18,281 nucleotides of DNA from Spirochaeta sp. (GTDB lineage: Bacteria; Spirochaetota; Spirochaetia; DSM-2461). The stretch lies in the NCBI GenBank assembly GCA_030592625.1, contig JAUVIY010000016.1:1-18281 (forward strand), in the 5' to 3' direction. Shown here in pieces: positions 8,564-16,222 of the stretch. A program made the translations under genes and the position numbers. The notes beneath the pieces are model-generated. The model was not told the origin of the DNA and searched no databases. It saw only the letters and a list, made by a program, of their open reading frames with translations. Each line of letters opens with the position of its first letter. Position 1 is the stretch's first letter.

Positions 8564-10707
8564 CAGACGAAAACCTCCTCGGTAATCGCAGTGGTTTCCG
8601 TGTTCTGAGTTTCCCTCTCGCGTATCTTCTCCAGTGCTTTCCGGTACTCTATAGGCATGACTTTGACGAAACTCGGCAGACTTTCTTCCCAGGATTCCAG
8701 AATCCTGCCGCCTACCAGGCTGTCGGTGTAGCCCGTATGTCTCTGAACAAGGATCTTCAATCTGATGATATCCTTTTCCCCGACTATAGGCTCGATATCA
8801 ACCATTTCCAGGTTACAACGTGTATCGAAGAGCTGATTCTCGTCATACACATAGGCAACGCCTCCGGACATACCGGCGGCGAAGTTCACACCGGTTGGAC
8901 CAAGGATCACCGCCGTACCGCCGGTCATGTACTCACAACCATGGTCACCGACACCTTCGACAACGGCAGTGGCACCGGAGTTTCTGACGCAGAACCTCTC
9001 ACCGGCCATTCCATTTATAAAAGCTTCGCCTCCTGAGGCCCCGAACAGGTTCACATTGCCGGTGATGATATTTCTGAAACCCGAGAACGTCGAGTCCAGG
9101 GGCGGCTGGAGGATGAGTCGCCCTCCGGAAAGACCTTTACCGAAATAGTCGTTGGATTCACCCTTCAACCTGAAGGTTATGCCCTTTGTCAGAAAGGCAC
9201 CAAAACTCTGCCCGGCCGAACCATCAAAGTTCACCGTGATTGTGTCCTCAGGTAAACCCTCGGATCCGTATTTTTTTGTGACATTGTAACTCAAGGTAGC
9301 GCCAACACTGCGGTTACAGTTTCTGATTTTCCTGTCGAGACTCAGAGATTCACCTTTTTCAATGGCCGGTTTGCATGCTTCCACCAACTCGGGGTCCAGA
9401 GAGAGGCTGAAGTCGTGCTCCTGCTGCGAAGTACAGCGCAATGGCTCTCCATCAACTCGCTCGGGAGGCATGAGAACCTTGGAGAAATCCAGACCTTTAG
9501 CCTTGTAATGATCGACTGCTTTGTCGACTTCGAGCATATCAACCCGGCCGATCATGTCGTCCAGCTTCCGGAAGCCCAGTTCGGCCATGATTCCCCTGAG
9601 TTCCTCAGCGATGAAGCACATAAAATTCATCAGATGCTCCGGTTTCCCTGTAAATCTCTTTCGCAGCTCGGGATTCTGGGTGGCAACGCCCACAGGACAT
9701 GCATTGGTATGGCAGGCCCTCATCATGACACAGCCGAGGGACACGAGGGCCGCCGATCCGAATCCATATTCTTCGGCACCCAAAAGTGTGGCGATGGCCA
9801 CATCCCGACCGGTTTTAAGCTGACCGTCCGTCTGGACCCGAATGCGGCTCCTGAGCTTGTTCATTACCAGCACTTGCTGGGTTTCGGCCAAGCCTAATTC
9901 CCACCATGTTCCGGCGTATTTGATGGAACTCAAGGGGGAGGCGCCGGTTCCGCCGTCGCCGCCCGATATAAGTACCATGTCCGCCTTGCCCTTGGCCACG
10001 CCGGCTGCTACGGTGCCGACTCCGACTTCGGAAACGAGTTTCACCGATACCCTGGCATCGGGATTGGCATTCTTCAGGTCGAATATGAGCTGGGACAAAT
10101 CTTCAATGGAATAGATGTCATGATGGGGTGGAGGACTGATGAGCATCACTCCGGGTGTGGTAAATCTCACCCTTGCGATTTCTTCATTCACCTTGTGTCC
10201 GGGCAACTGTCCGCCCTCGCCGGGCTTGGCACCTTGGGCCATTTTTATCTGGAGTTCGTTACAGTTGGCCAGATACGCGGCATTCACACCGAAGCGCCCC
10301 GATGCGATCTGCTTTGTATGGCTTTTCCGGTCGGAACCGTCACTATCAAGTGGATATCGGGCTTCGTCCTCTCCCCCTTCACCGGAATTGCTCCTGCCCC
10401 CGAGGCGGTTCATCGCAATGGCGATGGTTTCATGAGCCTCACGGCTGATGGATCCATAGGACATGGCACCGGTAGTAAAGCGTTTGACAATATCTTCAAC
10501 CGGTTCAACCTCGTCCAGAGCTACGGGATGCCCTTTCTTGAACTTAAAAAGTCCCCGCAAGGTATTCAGCCCCCTGGCCCGGTCGTTGATAATCCCCGAA
10601 TACTCCTTGAAAGAATTGAAATCCTTATTTCGTACAGCCTTTTGCATGGCAACGATCGCTTCGGCACTGAATAGGTGCCGATCGGACTTCACCCGTGAGG
10701 CATACAA
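8563..10707 (-). CDS. gltB: Glutamate synthase large (alpha) subunit, C-terminal part (FMN, 3Fe-4S and GXGXG domains), separated by an in-frame stop
   Basis: Carries the synthase half of GltB. The FMN/2-oxoglutarate TIM barrel includes [25 protein letters not shown] and [14 protein letters not shown]. The [3Fe-4S] cysteines are in [12 protein letters not shown] (about 9690-9740). The C-terminal GXGXG beta-helix includes [18 protein letters not shown] and [11 protein letters not shown]. All expected residues are intact. The frame is open back to codon 10767 and continues without shift into the N-terminal ORF; only TAA at 10770-10768 separates them. Total codons (773 + stop + 734) equal a normal GltB of about 1500. 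The only early start is TTG at 10707, without a Shine-Dalgarno, and it would lose 20 linker residues. Alternatives are a recent nonsense mutation, a base-call error, true readthrough, or a natural two-piece enzyme translated from a weak start. Confidence 0.9.
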   Translation of the reverse strand: MYASRVKSDRHLFSAEAIVAMQKAVRNKDFNSFKEYSGIINDRARGLNTLRGLFKFKKGHPVALDEVEPVEDIVKRFTTGAMSYGSISREAHETIAIAMNRLGGRSNSGEGGEDEARYPLDSDGSDRKSHTKQIASGRFGVNAAYLANCNELQIKMAQGAKPGEGGQLPGHKVNEEIARVRFTTPGVMLISPPPHHDIYSIEDLSQLIFDLKNANPDARVSVKLVSEVGVGTVAAGVAKGKADMVLISGGDGGTGASPLSSIKYAGTWWELGLAETQQVLVMNKLRSRIRVQTDGQLKTGRDVAIATLLGAEEYGFGSAALVSLGCVMMRACHTNACPVGVATQNPELRKRFTGKPEHLMNFMCFIAEELRGIMAELGFRKLDDMIGRVDMLEVDKAVDHYKAKGLDFSKVLMPPERVDGEPLRCTSQQEHDFSLSLDPELVEACKPAIEKGESLSLDRKIRNCNRSVGATLSYNVTKKYGSEGLPEDTITVNFDGSAGQSFGAFLTKGITFRLKGESNDYFGKGLSGGRLILQPPLDSTFSGFRNIITGNVNLFGASGGEAFINGMAGERFCVRNSGATAVVEGVGDHGCEYMTGGTAVILGPTGVNFAAGMSGGVAYVYDENQLFDTRCNLEMVDIEPIVGEKDIIRLKILVQRHTGYTDSLVGGRILESWEESLPSFVKVMPIEYRKALEKIRERETQNTETTAITEEVFV

Positions 10708-10709
10708 GC

Positions 10710-10770
10710 CGCCTGATAAGAGTCGGGCGCCGTAAACATCATCAGGCGCCCATGCCTGATCGTGGCGTTA
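10710..10770 (-). other. In-frame TAA in gltB followed by competing stem-loops
   Basis: On the minus strand the stop TAA (10770-10768) is followed after seven bases by ATCAGGC-atgggc-GCCTGAT (10760-10741), a perfect 7-bp stem with a 6-nt loop. The same GCCTGAT arm, extended by one base to CGCCTGAT (10748-10741), can instead pair with ATCAGGCG at 10717-10710. The two hairpins are mutually exclusive. No U-run follows, so this is not an intrinsic terminator. A structure 3' of a stop can stimulate readthrough in known recoding cases. Here that is only a possibility, because the segment also encodes a linker and the dyad may be chance. Confidence 0.4.
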
Positions 10771-13089
10771 CTGGGCATCCTGTTCGAGAGCGAGCATGGA
10801 AAGCCCGCCGATGCGGCTGGCCGTTCCGGTGAAATACACTTCCACAAGATCATCAGAAAGCCCCACAATCTCAAAGATCTGAGCCCCACGATAACTGCGA
10901 AGAGTGGAGATTCCCATCTTGGACATTACCTTGAGAAGACCTTTTTTCACGGCTGTAATGTAATGCTCCATGGCATGCTGCAGGGAAAGATCGGCAGGCA
11001 AATAGCCACGATCCCGAATCTCGGAAAGGGACTCAAAAACAAGATAGGGGTTGATACCGCTGCAACCGAATCCGATAAGAGTTGCGAAATGCTGAACTTC
11101 TCTCACCTCTCCTGATTCCAGGAGGAGACCTGCCAGATGACGCTTGCCCATCCTGATCAGGTGATGATGCACAGCGGAAACAGCAAGCAGCGCCGGTATC
11201 GCCAGGTGACTAATATCTACGCCCCGGTCCGATAGGATAACAATTGATGCACCTTCATCGATATGCTGCTCGACGGAGATACAGACATCCTTGAGCACTT
11301 TTTCCATGCGGCCGATTTCACCTTTGGCGGGTAAAATCAGGCTCACGGTATTAACAATAAAACCGTCGAGTTCCACTTTCCTCAGGTACTTGATATCGTC
11401 GTTGGTGAGTACAGGATGTGCCAGCTTCAGCTGCCGGCAGTGAGTGGGACTTTCGGCAAGAAGATTTCGCTCCCTGCCGATGAAGCTCATCAGAGACATC
11501 ACCAGGTTTTCTCTGTAGGGATCGATGGGGGGATTCGTAACCTGGGCAAAATGCTGCCGAAAATAATCGTAGAGCAGAACCGGTGTTTCGGAAAGAACCG
11601 CTAACGGGCTATCGTTCCCCATGGAACCGATGGGCTCCTGCCCGTTGGTGGCCATGGGAACGATAATCTTCCGGATATCCTCATAGGAATAACCGAAGGC
11701 TCTCATCGTATGGCGGAGAGTATCCGGATCGTACTTGGTATCACGGGGAGCCTGCAGCAGGCCTGTCAGTTCAATTTTCTCCTCACTGAGCCAGCGTCTG
11801 TACGGACTCCGACGGCTGATATGGCTCTTTACTTCGTTGTCACGGACAATTCGCTTAATCTTGGTATCCACGACAATAATCTTACCGGGAGCCAGGCGCC
11901 CCTTCTCCAGGACGTTTTTTGGTTCAACATCAATGACTCCGGTTTCCGATGCCATGATAACCATGCCATCCTTGGTAACGGTGTAACGGCCCGGTCTCAG
12001 ACCGTTCCGATCCAGGGTGGCACCAATACGAATACCGTCGGTAAAGGCGATGGCCGCTGGACCATCCCAGGGTTCCATGACAGCTGCATGGAACTCATAA
12101 AAAGCCCTTTTATCCTCAGACATATGATATTTCGTGCCGAAGGCCTCGGGAATCATCATCATGGTGACGTGTTCCATTTCTCTGCCCGCCTGGGTAAGAA
12201 GTTCAAACACGTTGTCAAATACCGCCGAATCACTTCCCTTTGATTCGACAATCGGGAAGAGTTTTTCCAGATCGTCACCGAACAGTTCAGAAGAGAGGCT
12301 GGTTTCCCTTGCGTGCATGTTATTCAGATTTCGACGAAGGGTATTTATCTCGCCGTTATGAGCTATGTAGCGAAAAGGCTGGGCCAGAGGCCATGACGGG
12401 AAGGTATTAGTGCTGTAGCGCTGATGCACAAGGGCCAGTGCACTCACCACATTCTTGTCCACAAGATCAGGATAATAAGTAAGAAACTGGGAAGCGACGA
12501 ACATTCCTTTATATACGATGGTTCGTGATGAAAGTGATGAGAGGTAATAATCTTCAATTTCATATCCCCCTGCGGTTCCACCGTTCTCCAGGCACTTTCT
12601 CAACACGTACAGGGAACGTTCCAGCTCATCACCGGCCAGGGTGTTTTTACTGATGAAGAACTGCCGGATAGTTGGCATCACCCGTCGGGCCAGATCCCCG
12701 AGACAATCCGGGTCTACAGGTACATCCCGCCATCCCAGGATATCCCATCCTTCATCGAAGCAGATTTTCTCGGTCATTGCGACTGCTTCAAACCTGAGCT
12801 TTTCATCTCCCTGAAGAAAAAGCATACCGACGCCATACTCGCCCTCGGGAGGCAGCTTGAAAGTGGTAGCCTTGTCCAGGAAAGCATGGGGAATCTGCAT
12901 CAGCATACCTGCTCCGTCACCAGTTTTCAGATCCCCGCCAACGGCGCCGCGATGCTCCAGATTACAGAGAATCTCGACACCCTTTTCAATAATATCGTGA
13001 GACTTCTCGCCGTTAATTCGGACAATGAATCCGACGCCGCATGCGTCATGCTCGAAGGCGGGATCGTAGAGGCCACGGGCCTTCATCAT
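10768..13089 (-). CDS. gltB: Glutamate synthase large (alpha) subunit, N-terminal part (class II glutaminase and central domain), ended by in-frame TAA
   Basis: Contains the class II glutamine amidotransferase domain and the central domain of GltB. The protein starts MMKARGLYDPAFEHDACGVGF, so Cys17 is the nucleophile exposed after removal of a 16-residue propeptide. Supporting motifs are LEHRGAVGGD, HQRYSTNTFPSWPLAQPFR, HNGEINTLRRN, GSDSAVFDN and the central-domain NDSPLAVLS. The last residues before the stop, YFTGTASRIGG, are normally followed by the linker to the FMN barrel. The ATG at 13089 has AAGGAG six nt upstream and fits the family; an ATG 75 bases further up has neither. The 773-residue piece alone could release ammonia but could not make glutamate. 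TAA also ends the neighbouring SH3 lipoprotein, so it is a normal stop codon here. Confidence 0.92.
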   Translation of the reverse strand: MMKARGLYDPAFEHDACGVGFIVRINGEKSHDIIEKGVEILCNLEHRGAVGGDLKTGDGAGMLMQIPHAFLDKATTFKLPPEGEYGVGMLFLQGDEKLRFEAVAMTEKICFDEGWDILGWRDVPVDPDCLGDLARRVMPTIRQFFISKNTLAGDELERSLYVLRKCLENGGTAGGYEIEDYYLSSLSSRTIVYKGMFVASQFLTYYPDLVDKNVVSALALVHQRYSTNTFPSWPLAQPFRYIAHNGEINTLRRNLNNMHARETSLSSELFGDDLEKLFPIVESKGSDSAVFDNVFELLTQAGREMEHVTMMMIPEAFGTKYHMSEDKRAFYEFHAAVMEPWDGPAAIAFTDGIRIGATLDRNGLRPGRYTVTKDGMVIMASETGVIDVEPKNVLEKGRLAPGKIIVVDTKIKRIVRDNEVKSHISRRSPYRRWLSEEKIELTGLLQAPRDTKYDPDTLRHTMRAFGYSYEDIRKIIVPMATNGQEPIGSMGNDSPLAVLSETPVLLYDYFRQHFAQVTNPPIDPYRENLVMSLMSFIGRERNLLAESPTHCRQLKLAHPVLTNDDIKYLRKVELDGFIVNTVSLILPAKGEIGRMEKVLKDVCISVEQHIDEGASIVILSDRGVDISHLAIPALLAVSAVHHHLIRMGKRHLAGLLLESGEVREVQHFATLIGFGCSGINPYLVFESLSEIRDRGYLPADLSLQHAMEHYITAVKKGLLKVMSKMGISTLRSYRGAQIFEIVGLSDDLVEVYFTGTASRIGGLSMLALEQDAQ

Positions 13090-13129
13090 ACTGTTCTCCT
13101 TAATCGTATGCTTAACATATAAAGCCAGT

Positions 13130-13135
13130 ATTATA
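13130..13135 (-). promoter_or_regulatory. Predicted proximal gltB promoter, perfect -10 box
   Basis: TATAAT at 13135-13130 predicts transcription starting near 13123 and a leader of about 34 nt carrying the AAGGAG Shine-Dalgarno. No good -35 exists 16-18 nt upstream. The corresponding region is instead occupied by the 13148-13163 palindrome, so the promoter may need an activator or be tightly occluded by a repressor. Confidence 0.5.
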
Positions 13136-13147
13136 AAAGTGTTTTTA

Positions 13148-13163
13148 TGGCAACTGATTGCCA
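13148..13163. promoter_or_regulatory. Candidate NrpR-type operator in the gltB promoter (GGCA-N6-TGCC)
   Basis: Perfect palindrome TGGCAA-ctga-TTGCCA; its core is GGCA-N6-TGCC. Archaeal NrpR operators are GGAA-N6-TTCC or GGTA-N6-TACC, with the same 14-bp geometry and a different third base. It sits at about -25 to -40 from the proximal promoter and just downstream of the distal -10. Either position would allow repression. The same core lies upstream of nrpR (17274-17289). The assignment is inference. Confidence 0.45.
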
Positions 13164-13166
13164 CAA

Positions 13167-13196
13167 AGAATATGAAAAACAGCGCTATACTGTCAA
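13167..13196 (-). promoter_or_regulatory. Predicted distal gltB promoter
   Basis: Perfect TTGACA (13196-13191), an 18-nt spacer and TATTCT (13172-13167, 4 of 6 consensus bases). Transcription would start near 13160, inside the GGCA-N6-TGCC palindrome, leaving a leader of about 70 nt. It is in tandem with the TATAAT box at 13135-13130. I cannot tell which is used. Confidence 0.4.
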
Positions 13197-13227
13197 GAAG
13201 TCAATAATTTGAGTTATTATTGCCACT

Positions 13228-13306
13228 TAGAAGTCTGTCGGACTTGGGGTTTTCGCTTCGCGGCATCCAGCGTCGGTACAGAATGGTTAAGTCCGACAGA
13301 CTTATA
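13228..13306. repeat. 79-bp inverted-repeat element between the SH3 lipoprotein gene and gltB
   Basis: AAGTCTGTCGGACTT (13231-13245) and AAGTCCGACAGACTT (13289-13303) are perfect 15-bp inverted copies, extendable to 17 of 18 matching bases (13228-13245 and 13289-13306), around a 43-nt centre. Each arm is itself nearly palindromic (AAGTC-N5-GACTT), so the arms are also imperfect direct repeats. The centre contains CGC-ttc-GCG. No ORF, U-run or clear target duplication is present. This could be a dispersed extragenic palindrome (REP/MITE-like), or less likely a pair of operator sites 58 bp apart. Confidence 0.7.
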
Positions 13307-13334
13307 GCCCGCTTTTCTCACAAGAGAAATCGGA

Positions 13335-14537
13335 TTAGAGCTCAACCGAGGTGATAAACAGTCGAAGGTTTTCCAACCCTTCTATAGGATTCCCAACTGC
13401 CACCCAGCACCTGCCGTCAGGCAGGTCTTCTCCCAGATGAAAATCTACGGACCAGAAGCCTGAGGAATCGGTTTTTACCTGATAGGCCAGGACGGGACGA
13501 AGCAGGATCTTGCCGCCGCTATACTCTCCGCTGTCGTTATACAGTGCTACCTGAAGAGAGCACGAACCTGCCTCCCAATTACCGAAGGCATAAGCCGTAT
13601 CACCCCGGGAGTAGCGGCTTCGGGGAGAATGCCTCATCGGGTCGGGCTCAGATTCGGGGACAATGGAGACTTCCGACGGAGATATCTCCACCTTACCAAC
13701 TGCAATCGGCCAATTATCGTCTCCGAGAAATGCATAGATTTCCCAGGATCCGGCATCAAGTGTGGCCAGTCTGTAGAACGGTACAAGAATAGCGTCGTTG
13801 AAACCGGGAATATCCCGGGGCAGCACAAGAGAAGACTCGGATAACAAACGAATATCACCGGATTCGTAACTTTGCTCATAACCGGAAGGTCCCGGGAATT
13901 CTGCTACGATACGAAGACGATCGGGCAATTTTCCTGAGGAAAAGGACTTGAGTCTGGAATCCGGAGAGTCGGAAAACGGCAGTACCAGGTTTTCATGAAA
14001 AGGATCGTAAGTGATGACACCTTCGGTGGGATCTGAAACCATAGGTTCTTCCTCAAGCCCGAAAACCGGTAGGAGAATTTCAGGAAGAGTGGCCGGATCG
14101 ATAGAACCGGAATCCGGATCGGGCTCTTGAACGGGTGTGCTGTCGGCAACAGGTGGGGACACCCCGGAATCCGGGAAAATGGAAGCGGATTCAATCTCTC
14201 CGAAATCCAGGAACCCACCATAGGTCCATCCGGAATACCCGTCGGCACGGACAAAGAACCATGAGGCATTCAAATCACCGATGGATTCGGTCCATTCTGT
14301 CCGTGATTCGATGACAATACGGTCTCCAGTCATCAGATGCCCGACGATTTCCGCATCCAGGTACGGCATGTCTCTTACTCTCAGGGCATCTCCGGTTACC
14401 GTTGCTATAACCTTCTCCTGTACAACGGCGGCAGGAGGCGCCTTTTCCGGCTCAAGGGCGCTCTGGCTCTTTGGTCGGCAAGAAAGCAGTGCGAAGAGTG
14501 AGAGAATTTCAAAGCAGACCAGAACCGGTTTTTTCAT
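13335..14537 (-). CDS. Putative lipoprotein with bacterial SH3 domain
   Basis: Predicted 400-residue envelope lipoprotein of unknown function. The signal peptide MKKPVLVCFEILSLFALLSC has a relaxed lipobox (LLSC), giving lipidated Cys20. An SH3b domain covers about residues 43-112 (ALRVRDMPYLDAEIVGHL, ending GWTYGGFLDF). A long acidic, Pro/Ser-rich stretch follows, and the C-terminus is rich in predicted beta strands (SGFWSVDFHLGEDLPDG). SH3b domains often bind peptidoglycan or other envelope ligands. The chosen ATG gives a proper signal peptide; a frame open 55 codons further up lies inside pyrG. It starts 10 nt after the pyrG stop, so it is probably co-transcribed with pyrG, though no functional link is evident. 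Its stop codon is TAA. Confidence 0.82.
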   Translation of the reverse strand: MKKPVLVCFEILSLFALLSCRPKSQSALEPEKAPPAAVVQEKVIATVTGDALRVRDMPYLDAEIVGHLMTGDRIVIESRTEWTESIGDLNASWFFVRADGYSGWTYGGFLDFGEIESASIFPDSGVSPPVADSTPVQEPDPDSGSIDPATLPEILLPVFGLEEEPMVSDPTEGVITYDPFHENLVLPFSDSPDSRLKSFSSGKLPDRLRIVAEFPGPSGYEQSYESGDIRLLSESSLVLPRDIPGFNDAILVPFYRLATLDAGSWEIYAFLGDDNWPIAVGKVEISPSEVSIVPESEPDPMRHSPRSRYSRGDTAYAFGNWEAGSCSLQVALYNDSGEYSGGKILLRPVLAYQVKTDSSGFWSVDFHLGEDLPDGRCWVAVGNPIEGLENLRLFITSVEL

Positions 14538-14547
14538 ATTGTTCCCG

Positions 14548-16161
14548 TCAGCAGTCCTTCCGCATTTTCTCCACCGCGGCAGCAATAAACTCCCGGAACA
14601 GAGGGCCCGCCTTGAGGGGTTTGGAGGTGAATTCCGGGTGAAACTGCACACCCACCGACCAGGGATGATCGGGCCATTCAGTTGATTCCACCAATAGACC
14701 ATCAGGAGTGAACGCCGAGAATATGAGGCCGGATTTCTTCAATTTCTCCCGATATGTGTTATTCACCTCGTAACGGTGACGATGACGTTCTTTAATGTTT
14801 ATGCTTCCGTAAGCTGCATGAAGAAGGGTCCCTTCGATGGCAACCGATTCACTGAGTCCCAGGCGCATCGTACCCCCATATTGAGTGACATCCACCTGTT
14901 CTTCCAGCAACGCGATGACGTTCGAAGGACCGTCGGGGGTGAATTCACCGCTATTGGCTTCTTGAATACCTGCGATGTTACGGGCCCACTCGATTACCTG
15001 AATCTGCATTCCCAGGCAGATACCCAGGTAGGGCAGCTTACTCTCCCGAGCTACCCGGACTGCATCAATCATGCCGGGTATACCCCTTTCGCCGAAACCG
15101 CCGGGAATGAGGAGACCGTGAATACCTGCGAGGGCTTGGGTAGTTTTTTCCGGTGTAGTAAGGGATTCGGAATCTACTTTCCGTAGCTTGATGCGCACAC
15201 CGTTTGCAATGGCACCGTGAACAAGGGATTCATCGATTGACTTGTAGGAATCGCCAAGTTCGATGTACTTGCCCACCATGGCGACTTTCACAACTTCTTC
15301 CGATGATTTCCAGGTTTCCGAAATCTTGTGCCAGGCCCGGAACTTATCCTCTTTGCAGTCCAGTCCCAACCTGTCGCAAACGATGCGGTCCATACCCTGG
15401 GCGCGATACACAACGGGTATCTCGTAAATCGTTGTATTCACATCATGAGCAGAGAGGACGCATTCATAGTCGATGTTGGTAAAATTGGCGATTTTCTTCT
15501 TCATCGCAACATCCATCTCTGTGGCAATACGACAGAGAAGAACTTCCGGTTGAATCCCGATTTCCCTGAGCGCCTTAACCGAATGTTGTGTCGGTTTGGT
15601 TTTCAGTTCGCCGCTTGAAACGGTAGGAATCAGGGAGACATGAACACTGATGGCATGACGGCGTGAACGTTCGTGGATAATCTGTCTGACCGCCTCCAGG
15701 AAGGGAATGGATTCGATGTCCCCGACAGTACCGCCAATTTCCACAATGGTGACGTCGGTTCCCTCTTTATCACCGGGTGAATAGATACGCCGCTTAATCT
15801 CATCGGTGATATGGGGAACCACCTGGACGCATTTCCCCAGATAATCACCTTTGCGCTCCTTTCGGATAACTTCCTGATAAACCTGACCGGTTGTGATTGA
15901 ATTGGCCGCGCTCAGGGGGGAGGCGGTAAAGCGGGCGTAATTACCCAGGTCCAGATCGGTCTCGGCACCGTCATCGGTAACAAAGACTTCACCATGCTGA
16001 TAGGGACTCATGGTTCCTGCATCAACGTTCAGATATGGGTCGATTTTGATCATGCAGACCGACAATCCGCGGCTTTCCAGCAGACTCCCAAGGGAAGAAG
16101 CCACGATGCCCTTGCCTAAGCTGGAGCATACGCCGCCGGTAACAAATATGTACTTCCTCAT
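14548..16161 (-). CDS. pyrG: CTP synthase
   Basis: ATP- and glutamine-dependent conversion of UTP to CTP, the last step of pyrimidine nucleotide synthesis. It has 537 residues, complete. The amidoligase domain begins MRKYIFVTGGVCSSLGKG and includes IDPYLNVDAGTMSPYQHGEV, TDLDLGNYARF and EIGGTVGDIES. The C-terminal class I glutaminase has the nucleophile Cys382 in LGICLGMQ and the partners His508 and Glu510 in FHPEF. The start has no usable Shine-Dalgarno (GGGG is 13 nt away) but directly follows a good promoter, so a leaderless transcript is predicted. It lies 61 nt downstream of nrpR and 10 nt upstream of the SH3 lipoprotein. It is another glutamine consumer beside the glutamate synthase and GatCAB genes. 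Confidence 0.98.
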   Translation of the reverse strand: MRKYIFVTGGVCSSLGKGIVASSLGSLLESRGLSVCMIKIDPYLNVDAGTMSPYQHGEVFVTDDGAETDLDLGNYARFTASPLSAANSITTGQVYQEVIRKERKGDYLGKCVQVVPHITDEIKRRIYSPGDKEGTDVTIVEIGGTVGDIESIPFLEAVRQIIHERSRRHAISVHVSLIPTVSSGELKTKPTQHSVKALREIGIQPEVLLCRIATEMDVAMKKKIANFTNIDYECVLSAHDVNTTIYEIPVVYRAQGMDRIVCDRLGLDCKEDKFRAWHKISETWKSSEEVVKVAMVGKYIELGDSYKSIDESLVHGAIANGVRIKLRKVDSESLTTPEKTTQALAGIHGLLIPGGFGERGIPGMIDAVRVARESKLPYLGICLGMQIQVIEWARNIAGIQEANSGEFTPDGPSNVIALLEEQVDVTQYGGTMRLGLSESVAIEGTLLHAAYGSINIKERHRHRYEVNNTYREKLKKSGLIFSAFTPDGLLVESTEWPDHPWSVGVQFHPEFTSKPLKAGPLFREFIAAAVEKMRKDC

Positions 16162-16169
16162 GGGATTTT

Positions 16170-16199
16170 ATTATCCCCGGCACATGGGGATATGGTCAA
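16170..16199 (-). promoter_or_regulatory. Predicted pyrG promoter, leaderless type
   Basis: TTGACC (16199-16194), an 18-nt spacer and GATAAT (16175-16170), each matching the consensus at 5 of 6 bases. Eight bases separate the -10 from the pyrG ATG, so transcription should begin at or within about two bases of the start codon. Confidence 0.6.
16172..16192. promoter_or_regulatory. Candidate operator: perfect dyad inside the pyrG promoter
   Basis: TATCCCC-N7-GGGGATA, a perfect 7-bp inverted repeat with 7-nt centre. It fills the -35/-10 spacer and overlaps four bases of the -10. It is upstream of the predicted +1, so it would not be in the pyrG mRNA and is better read as a protein-binding site. 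For transcripts coming from nrpR it would form a hairpin, but no U-run follows. The binding protein is unknown. Confidence 0.5.
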
Positions 16200-16222
16200 C
16201 GCCGCAGAGGTAAGTCGATGGG

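Noticed and set aside
10768..10770. Selenocysteine, pyrrolysine or reassigned stop in gltB
   Set aside because: The codon is TAA, not TGA or TAG, and TAA is the genuine terminator of the SH3 lipoprotein in the same window.
13148..13163. Sigma-54 promoter at the gltB palindrome (TGGCA then TTGC)
   Set aside because: The gap between TGGCA and TTGC is five bases, one short of the strict -24/-12 spacing, and a TATAAT box lies just downstream.
13087..13164. Longer gltB start at the ATG at 13164
   Set aside because: It would add 25 residues that no GltB has before the cysteine propeptide, would translate through the promoter elements, and lacks the AAGGAG site that fits ATG 13089.
13231..13303. 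Intrinsic terminator after the SH3 lipoprotein gene
   Set aside because: The arms are strong, but the 43-nt centre is long and no U-run follows on the transcribed strand.
14535..14702. Longer start for the SH3 lipoprotein inside pyrG
   Set aside because: The extra 55 residues are out-of-frame pyrG sequence and would bury the signal peptide and lipobox.
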